Source: Paludibacteraceae bacterium
GTDB taxonomy: Bacteria; Bacteroidota; Bacteroidia; Bacteroidales; Paludibacteraceae
Length of the DNA: 52,338 bases
NCBI GenBank assembly: GCA_017448345.1
Contig: JAFSLP010000003.1
Location: 1-52,338 of the forward strand
Reading direction: 5' to 3'
Shown: positions 47,901 to 52,338 of the stretch, in pieces
How the letters are laid out: each line of letters opens with the position of its first letter
How positions within the stretch are numbered: the stretch's first letter is position 1
Translations under genes and position numbers: made by a program
Notes under the pieces: model-generated
Told to the model about the DNA's origin: nothing
Database searches by the model: none
Seen by the model: only the letters and a program-made list of their open reading frames with translations

Positions 47901-50193
47901 GACCACTCTCCAGACGCTGCGTCTGAAACCCGGCGAGACGCCTCTCTATACGGAAAACCAACCGACGAAAGATGGCTATAAATTCACCGGTTGGTCTCCT
48001 GCCATAGTTCCGGCAGCAGCTGATGCAACCTATCAGGCACAGTTTGAAGCAACAAGTGCAAGCGAGAGCCGCGTCACGTTGGATGCCAACGGAGGTAACG
48101 AAGGCTTGCAATATATCTATGTTACTACGAATGCTGCAATAGGTACCTTGCCGGCAGGAACCACCAAGGACGGACATACCTTTGTAGGCTGGTTTACGGC
48201 TGCCTCGGGAGGTACACAGATTAGTGCCTCTACCATCGTTTCGTCAGATGTAACTTGGTATGCTCATTATACCAAGAATTCTTACACCCTGACTTGGGTC
48301 GCTAACGGCGGTGAGTTGTCCGGTAGTTATACCAGCGGTTCGGTACAATATGGCACCGCTATCACCGCTCCGACGGCAGCTCTTGAAGGTCATACCTTCC
48401 TTGGTTGGAATACAACTCCGGCTGCGACTATGCCTGCGCAAGACGTAACGTACACGGCACAATGGTCCATCGCCGCTAAACACTTCTTGCAGAACATTGA
48501 TGGGTCGTATCCTGCAACTCCGGAAGAAACTGAGAACGTAACCGGTGGGGCAGGTGAGTATGTCACACCGGCGGTGAAGACCTATGACGGCTTTATCACT
48601 CCGACAACGCAGACCGTTCGGATTGGTGAAGCTACCGAGGTAACATATAACTACGTACGCCGTACCTACACCATTACTTTGGATGCTAACGGCGGTACGT
48701 GCGCAACGACTTCGGTAAATGTCAAGCACGGTGCAACGCCGACTCTGCCGGTTGCTACCAAAAACGGAGTTAACTGCAGTGGTTGGTTCACAAAGGCTAT
48801 TGGTGGTGATAAGATTACGTCCGAGACGGCGATTCTCTATAACATTGGTACTCTCTACGCGCAGTATGCCGACCTGAATGTGACAGCTCCGTTGACCGTT
48901 TCCGATACTCGTGAGGTAAGCGACTTGCGTATCACGACGACCGGTTCACTCACCATCAATGGTTCGGTCACGACGAATAACTTTATCATGGAGTCCAATG
49001 GATTAACCGCTTCCGGTCAGTTATTGCCCGGAACTGGAACGTTGACTATTGCTGGTAACGCGTATTTCGATCTGAAAATCAACGCCAAGACCCATACATG
49101 GTATGGCGTAGCTGTACCATGGCAGGTGGATGCAGAAAACGGAATCTCCGTCAACGGTCGCACACTGACCTTGGGCAAGGACTTTGACATCATCTATTAC
49201 GATGGAGTGCGTCGTGCCAAGGATGGCAAACAGAAATGCTGGAGTTATGTAGAGAATGACGGTAACAAGACACTCCTGCCGGGACGTCTCTATATGATAG
49301 CACTGATGAGCGATGCACCTGTTATCCGCTTTGCCAAGAAAGATGGGGCAGCTCTTCTAACTACCACCACTGCTGTCAAGAAGTATGCACAGACTACCGG
49401 CGATGAAAAGGATGCCAACTGGAACGGTGTTGCCAACCCGGCACTCTTCCATGCCTTTGTCAATGCCGGAGCTACAGTCGGTCAGGTCTATAATCCGGCT
49501 AACAACAGCTATGACGCTGTTACGATGAATTCTGTCAAGATGGTAGTAGGTCAAGGAGCTTTCGTACAGGCACCGGAAGACAAGACCATCACGGTTGCGT
49601 ATGGTGGCACCTTTGCCGCTCCGCGTCGTGCAAAAGCAGCCGGAGCACTCCATGACATACGTATCGCACCGGCTGATGCTGCTTACACCGACCGCCTGTT
49701 CGTTCAGACCGACGAGGACAAGGAACAGAACTCCTACACCATCGGTCAGGACCTTGTGAAAGTGGGGGTCAGCTCCAAGGTGGCGCAGATGTGGGTGGCT
49801 CGCTATGACGACAGGCTCTGTCTCAATACGCAGAAACCGGTCAACGGCACAGCCGATTATCCGCTGGGTATCTCTGTACCGCAAACAGGCGAATATACTA
49901 TCAGCCTTCAGCCGTCAGATGTGGACACTCAGAGCTCGGAGACTCTCTATCTGACTTTCAACGGAAGCCCCGTCTGGAACCTGAACTACGGAGCCTACAC
50001 CACCACCTTTGAGAAGGGCACTACCACAGAATACGGTCTCCGTCTCATCAGTTCCAAGGCTCCGCAGATTACCACCGGAATAGGCAATGTACAGAGCGAA
50101 GATGTACAATGCACCAAGGTGCTCCGTGACGGTGTCATCTATATCCTCCGTGGCAATAACACCTATTCCATCGACGGACAACTGCTCAAATGA
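41977..50193 (+). CDS. Giant secreted surface protein with Listeria-Bacteroides repeats
   Basis: 2738 residues, with a long basic signal peptide (hydrophobic part LFRLFMVLFAIGWSTNAAMA). The first 1100 residues are beta-rich, with Ig-like and choice-of-anchor segments and much Ser, Thr and Asn. Residues about 1080-1900 include low-complexity beta-solenoid-like parts (VVNGNICVSGKIMAAGGGNK). Residues about 1965-2300 hold several InlB-like/Flg_new repeats (GYKFTGWSP, GHTFVGWFTA, GHTFLGWNT). The last 35 residues (VQCTKVLRDGVIYILRGNNT and then YSIDGQLLK) match the tail of the 1421-residue protein and suggest type IX secretion. The 5' third is more A/T-rich than the rest. Probably an adhesin; its partner is unknown. 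Confidence 0.85.
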   Translation: MRKTNLLMPSGLRKNLFRLFMVLFAIGWSTNAAMAEYWRIRVVAICDGFPAQSIVGVGPYTYPYPTAVSNDYTMPEVSDRMYSGYPYVRFAATAREGETFCGWYLDPCCTQLLHTSATHGTTSSTGALIQRYTDPDSVKIQTIYAKFTKETQIKGTSYYSAPSDGKYYICNSYTGKFLYVDSSDQKLKASAADISYASLFTLTSGTETTISTVIGNQTMYLNPDGTGLTASSVTHTIEDKGSYYRVILARGGDDRYLRINTSDGTTYNDVAGTSHPWKWFFISENTVLNYTNIYGKKSDGSVTISESPTSSGTTYVSFRVTSAGDASQHFTYSLSNNENWELGEPSRCGNVITVPVTYTAQNIHSGTETPASTTTVTITSKASTPTSAEAVASAYVDLQPAFEMAANAVDWSTKQEGEEIYNVGMEVAASQRERLQNKLVYSSANAFAQNATWTATITNDAAGNFKFANGTQSVSAPYTAELLDVIYAPQSAGTHTATLHIEVRYTDANSQTLTCVREVALSGKAQNESMITMALNGSETSFTSYTHALGNIIGTNSKYDTIDLYIHGVTGLTKSWSASEGAFEFDANTIDLSKANQRLIIRAHRTTPVTEDTPCSATLTISGKDGNNNDVSATFTLNYTAKPLIPTTVTWNWALLNEDATYTNPITTNSDGEWTLVQRDGNGGMTYNAETKSITTEYMHHESGYMATFEFNIPQTDTYTARVEIDTFYARINAYIPPIIEINNQADVDAYVVEPTNWDSYLTYNSTTNAIICSGSNNVYFQWSGQSTFAFDYEMSTQYSDHSSGKIYGIYEDGTQQEIFSGDFYNDSTHLISIHPTIKTLRLNGNNTYKNIRYFEYDTIDVDYHGIVFIEGGSNTFDVTATYANKRAVTVSLNAAAQPYFELRAEGKPTGSSLLYDNTDGLAVHKFVKGKKFTVAIKDGVNYADAKAAAVNGFQVILQDNYTYNSEVVVLPIALEETYQVTYKHDANGSYKVTYHDDMENPHTVSTAVDYVHTVTSIVETNCTATLSEPISASGYMFRGWKLNGELVSCKANYTLIPASGATVEPVFVPAEEAVYGIDDARFADLDEALSTAGSIAASNPVVVLLKDVTLSEPATHTIPAGVTLLIPHKADFNELQQIPEITTTAQVLAAYRTLTLKEGVNIVVNGNICVSGKIMAAGGGNKSAYTTGECGVINMATGGHIELNNGAHLYCWGYIKGQDMDQGNNTQDVGTVTVNAGAVIHENFELGDWRGGTASSDIYYQKDEKMLFPFQSYALQNVEIPTTYTYGSKLETFMVVNTGFGSVPFAVSMIGSDQTLFLLKDSKSVIRKWYDPTTDLTCYELSGTAQLDALVMNLPFVGDFNSGDCNLPVSNSMHIILADCNMTLSKPLTVQAGAVVEIKNTATVNLTAKIHLFDNDQWDKYIHNYYFRSFNNLTSHKNRGAENSKDGLEDAKFIIDGTLNVKSGQGYIYSTAGGANLMGNGGGKIVFEGALPVAGELWHVHVLGQKPYIDWVATAETAANLCNEDGSYTRSIRNAAFYNIHGRWFHEEDKEVQEDHTYYFTYMDNGNSGEDVGTAAVYSNDKTGLEARMKWFNVSQDEEAADYCPNWWVGTNPAAYYNYSLLGEWHQFIATETENVYSGSNNVLYRKAGCDWAEEGFIDENCLYTIGGVKKALVDGQFIPLTPNGNDPAYHATANASQYYICFSGCNWHPATPYAGESKAYTIEPETGVSLHYIWFEGDWLNVLRDEPFFYTEDEQTNVRTYYEYLNGEWEIATPYVSVTDAAETRTFYRIKEAFNVASIKKNATITLLRDLPNVSEVLSYSTQNTTCTLDLNGHLLGGNLANLITVNAPGATFTITDNTALKLGKISSTATQAVYVQKGALVVANGTIESTSTYAIDGATTTAITINGGYFAAGTQCVHTTGTGTYTIGGGHFTTNTGLTGHLAAHKYPFETTDPKYRWEVSDVCVITFMDGETTLQTLRLKPGETPLYTENQPTKDGYKFTGWSPAIVPAAADATYQAQFEATSASESRVTLDANGGNEGLQYIYVTTNAAIGTLPAGTTKDGHTFVGWFTAASGGTQISASTIVSSDVTWYAHYTKNSYTLTWVANGGELSGSYTSGSVQYGTAITAPTAALEGHTFLGWNTTPAATMPAQDVTYTAQWSIAAKHFLQNIDGSYPATPEETENVTGGAGEYVTPAVKTYDGFITPTTQTVRIGEATEVTYNYVRRTYTITLDANGGTCATTSVNVKHGATPTLPVATKNGVNCSGWFTKAIGGDKITSETAILYNIGTLYAQYADLNVTAPLTVSDTREVSDLRITTTGSLTINGSVTTNNFIMESNGLTASGQLLPGTGTLTIAGNAYFDLKINAKTHTWYGVAVPWQVDAENGISVNGRTLTLGKDFDIIYYDGVRRAKDGKQKCWSYVENDGNKTLLPGRLYMIALMSDAPVIRFAKKDGAALLTTTTAVKKYAQTTGDEKDANWNGVANPALFHAFVNAGATVGQVYNPANNSYDAVTMNSVKMVVGQGAFVQAPEDKTITVAYGGTFAAPRRAKAAGALHDIRIAPADAAYTDRLFVQTDEDKEQNSYTIGQDLVKVGVSSKVAQMWVARYDDRLCLNTQKPVNGTADYPLGISVPQTGEYTISLQPSDVDTQSSETLYLTFNGSPVWNLNYGAYTTTFEKGTTTEYGLRLISSKAPQITTGIGNVQSEDVQCTKVLRDGVIYILRGNNTYSIDGQLLK

Positions 50194-50206
50194 TTACCAG
50201 AAAACC

Positions 50207-50228
50207 AGTTTACTAGTACACTAGTCCA
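50207..50228. repeat. Short CTAGT phrase
   Basis: GTTTACTAGTACACTAGTCC, two CTAG sites, right after the giant gene's stop codon. Same family as 6019-6088. Confidence 0.7.
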
Positions 50229-50247
50229 TTATTAAAACTATCGCTTT

Positions 50248-50391
50248 ATGGCTACGAAAAAACACTATTATATTCCTCATACCGAGGTGATGCCTTTGGC
50301 AGCATCGGGTTGTCTCATGACCAGTATTCAGTTGCCTCCCGATATGGGCGCACCTGCCCGTCGTCCCGGTTCGAATACAGAAGTCTTCTGA
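50248..50391 (+). CDS. Small 47-residue peptide downstream of a giant surface protein
   Basis: The ORF reads MATKKHYYIPHTEVMPLAAS, then GCLMTSIQLPPDMGAPARRP and ends GSNTEVF. It begins 54 bases after the giant gene and ends 1 base before the next ATG, so it is translationally linked to the 608-residue secreted protein. It shares Tyr-x2-Pro-x-Thr and Leu-Met-(Ser/Thr) with the small peptide at 11942-12076, in the same position relative to a giant protein with the same tail. No signal peptide. The function is unknown. Confidence 0.7.
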   Translation: MATKKHYYIPHTEVMPLAASGCLMTSIQLPPDMGAPARRPGSNTEVF

Positions 50392-50392
50392 C

Positions 50393-52219
50393 ATGAAACG
50401 CAACCGTCTGTTGATTATGGCGTTCCTGATGCTCTTGGCATCGGGGACGCCTGTCTGCGTCCTTGCCCAAGGAAGCGGTACCTCGTGCTCCGACCCCATA
50501 CAGATAACCAAGGATTTCAGCGCCACTATCCATGGAGCCGGTGCCGTCTGGTATGTCGCCAACACCTTCGACCTGCCATTGGCTATCGACTTCTATCCCT
50601 CCAACCCAACCGACAAAGGACCTGTTCTGGAGATGGATTTCGGATGCACGCCCGGCGTCTATGACGACCCCATCCTGTGCAGCCTCTTCTGCGCCACCAA
50701 CCCGGGATATATCGTTCTGCCATATGTAGAGACTCCTCAGGCGATAACCGACAAAGACGGCAAACTCCGCTATCATGTGGAGATGGGCGAGTTCTACCGC
50801 GATATGCTCTTGCGGCAGGGTATCGACTACAACGTGCGGGTTTTTGTCAAGGCGACTTTCTTTGGCGGAGGCACCATAGGCATCTCACCGGACCCGTTCT
50901 CCACCTGTATGGACGGAGCCAAGTTCATGCACCTCGGCGACACGGTGCAGGTCAAGGCACAGGACACCGAGCGCCATGTCATTGTGCCCTATGTCCAATG
51001 GCAGTACGACTCCATACGCTATGTCTGGAGCGGCGACGAGCGCGTCACCCTTGCTATCATGGGTAAGAACTGTGACTTTGACCCGCTCGACAACGCCGAC
51101 GAGAACATGCTCCAGTGGAAACGCATCCAGCCCGGTGACACGCTCAAGATGACCAGCGCGGACATACGGCATTATCTGGAAGACAACACCAAGCAGAAAG
51201 ACGGCGGTTTGTATTATGCCAAGTTCTATTCCAACTCGGCAGGCATCATGAAGATAGAGCGGATACCCGAGACTCCGGCGGAGGGAGAGGCTGTCGTTCT
51301 TGCCTATGACAAAGAGACCTCCCTGAAAGCCAATCCGTTCGGGGACCTGTATGCCATCCCGCAGTCTTGGACGAAAGCCACCCTCTTTACTACACCCACG
51401 GACTTTGTCTTCCGCATGTATATAGGCGCTACTGCCGCTTTTACGAAAGAGGAAGCCATCGCTTCCTATCAGTTTGACAAGACCCCTGACGGGCATCAGT
51501 TAGGGCTGCTGGAGGAAGATATGAATGCCCTGTGGGCGCAGGCAAAGGGCAAATACCTCTACGTGCGCTTCGACTGTTCCCAAGCCACTACCGTACTTCC
51601 CTCCCTCTGGACTCCGTCGCTCTGTCTTGCCAAATCCACCCTCGTCAAACCGAAGGAGGAGGTCTCTGTGGCTGCTCGTTCCAAGACCACCTACCGGCTC
51701 CTCTATGCAGACTGGCAGGGCGGTGACATGACCATCGAATGGAAATGTAATACAGGGAACTGTCCGTTCTTCATCGGCGACAGTTGTATCAGTGCCTCGG
51801 AAGAGGATGCCCATGTGTTCTACAGCGATAAAGTAGGCAAGAACAACTCCGTCACTATCCCTGCCGCAGACATCGCCTCATGGGCAAGCCATGTCGATGG
51901 AGAAGGGTATCTCTATGTCCGCTTTAACCCCAACAACAAAGGCACCATCACCATGACCACCACCGCCGAGGAAGAGAAGGACCCGGAGGACACCAAACCC
52001 GACATCCCGCATGCCACTGTCCATGTCTCCTGCGTGGACGGCGACCCGCATACGCTTCTCGTCACCGTCTCCGTGCCGCAGACCCTCACCGTCACTGCCG
52101 ACGGCACCACGGTGGAGCAATGGGCAGCCACCCCTGCTGAACCGCACACCCTCAACCTCTCCGCCGGACAATACACCCTGACCGGCACCAAGGAAGAGGT
52201 ACTGCTCCTTGTGCCGTAG
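50393..52219 (+). CDS. Secreted protein of unknown function, 608 residues
   Basis: An N-terminal signal peptide (hydrophobic LLIMAFLMLLASGTPVCVLA) is followed by a mature part rich in Cys pairs. It appears to contain three or four repeats of a beta-sandwich of about 110 residues with the pattern of a strand, then DKEGKLRYHVEM- or GEGYLYVRFN-like, then a hydrophobic strand (compare GKYLYVRFDCS near 410 and GEGYLYVRFNPN near 530). The last 65 residues (about 545-608) form a compact domain ending LSAGQYTLTGTKEEVLLLVP, which resembles a type IX secretion or Ig-like end but differs from the tail of the two giant proteins. It directly follows the small peptide gene. Confidence 0.75.
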   Translation: MKRNRLLIMAFLMLLASGTPVCVLAQGSGTSCSDPIQITKDFSATIHGAGAVWYVANTFDLPLAIDFYPSNPTDKGPVLEMDFGCTPGVYDDPILCSLFCATNPGYIVLPYVETPQAITDKDGKLRYHVEMGEFYRDMLLRQGIDYNVRVFVKATFFGGGTIGISPDPFSTCMDGAKFMHLGDTVQVKAQDTERHVIVPYVQWQYDSIRYVWSGDERVTLAIMGKNCDFDPLDNADENMLQWKRIQPGDTLKMTSADIRHYLEDNTKQKDGGLYYAKFYSNSAGIMKIERIPETPAEGEAVVLAYDKETSLKANPFGDLYAIPQSWTKATLFTTPTDFVFRMYIGATAAFTKEEAIASYQFDKTPDGHQLGLLEEDMNALWAQAKGKYLYVRFDCSQATTVLPSLWTPSLCLAKSTLVKPKEEVSVAARSKTTYRLLYADWQGGDMTIEWKCNTGNCPFFIGDSCISASEEDAHVFYSDKVGKNNSVTIPAADIASWASHVDGEGYLYVRFNPNNKGTITMTTTAEEEKDPEDTKPDIPHATVHVSCVDGDPHTLLVTVSVPQTLTVTADGTTVEQWAATPAEPHTLNLSAGQYTLTGTKEEVLLLVP

Positions 52220-52221
52220 AG

Positions 52222-52280
52222 CAGGAAAATAGAGAAACTCCGATAAATTCAGATAAATTCTGATTCTCTCCGATAACCTA
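52222..52280. repeat. TCCGATAAATTCAGATAAAT phrase array
   Basis: Degenerate copies of the TCGGAATTTATC phrase follow the last gene. The window ends in TAGGCAAGTAAGAGGCAAATA, also repetitive. No gene is seen after 52219. Confidence 0.7.
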
Positions 52281-52338
52281 GGAGTCCTCTATTATAGTGG
52301 CGTCACATAGGCAAGTAAGAGGCAAATAAGGGTTAAGT

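Overview
This window reads as a chromosomal piece of an uncultured-looking member of the Bacteroidales. The reasons are the promoters (a TTG-type -33 element about 19 bases before TAnnTTTG, seen at more than a dozen gene starts), the near absence of Shine-Dalgarno sequences, lipoproteins with an LASC-type lipobox, Bacteroidetes-type versions of IleS, SufB, MutL and RlmI, DUF5606 and Mpi-type invertase genes, and giant surface proteins with discoidin, Ig-like and Listeria-Bacteroides repeat domains ending in a type IX secretion-like tail. I cannot name a genus.

Layout. 0.2-8.2 kb (minus strand): asd, a small winged-helix protein, fabF, acpP, a metallophosphatase lipoprotein, mutL, a small membrane protein and a TPR/OmpA-like lipoprotein. 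8.3-12 kb: an island of toxin-antitoxin modules whose promoter and terminator segments are duplicated as direct repeats, with fragments of older modules between them. 12-17 kb: a 1421-residue surface protein with a 44-residue peptide gene behind it, and a four-helix-bundle gene lying between arrays of a short repeat. 17.4-20.3 kb: acetyltransferase, Fur-like regulator, zinc metallopeptidase, tRNA-Arg and initiator tRNA. 20.5-30 kb: Mpi-type invertase, nucleosidase-like protein, rlmI, exonuclease, tRNA-Cys, sufB, murI, DUF5606, Nif3, zinc-ribbon coiled coil and a CPBP protease. 30-40.1 kb: ileS, a lipoprotein, an AsmA-like protein, an M3 peptidase and a membrane protein. 40.1-41.5 kb: no protein gene, but a 285-base tandem repeat, an 18-base inverted-repeat element and a candidate structured RNA. 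41.5-52.3 kb: a decayed toxin-antitoxin pair, a 2738-residue surface protein, a second small peptide gene and a 608-residue secreted protein.

The most unusual property is that the DNA is sprinkled with short repeated phrases. Several families occur both between genes and, in frame, inside conserved enzymes. The clearest has the 15-base unit AAATGACCAAATGGT, read as Asn-Asp-Gln-Met-Val. It occurs in RlmI, SufB, MurI, IleS and the M3 peptidase, always in the sense direction and always in the only sense frame without a stop codon, and in two intergenic arrays.

The second is a family of four two-stem structured elements on the plus strand (19841, 20285, 24120 and 41307). Three lie beside tRNA genes, and base-pair changes between two of them are compensated. 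The third is a recurring pair of a giant secreted protein with a shared C-terminal tail followed by a tiny conserved-looking peptide. All calls rest on reading the sequence alone; no database or folding program was used.
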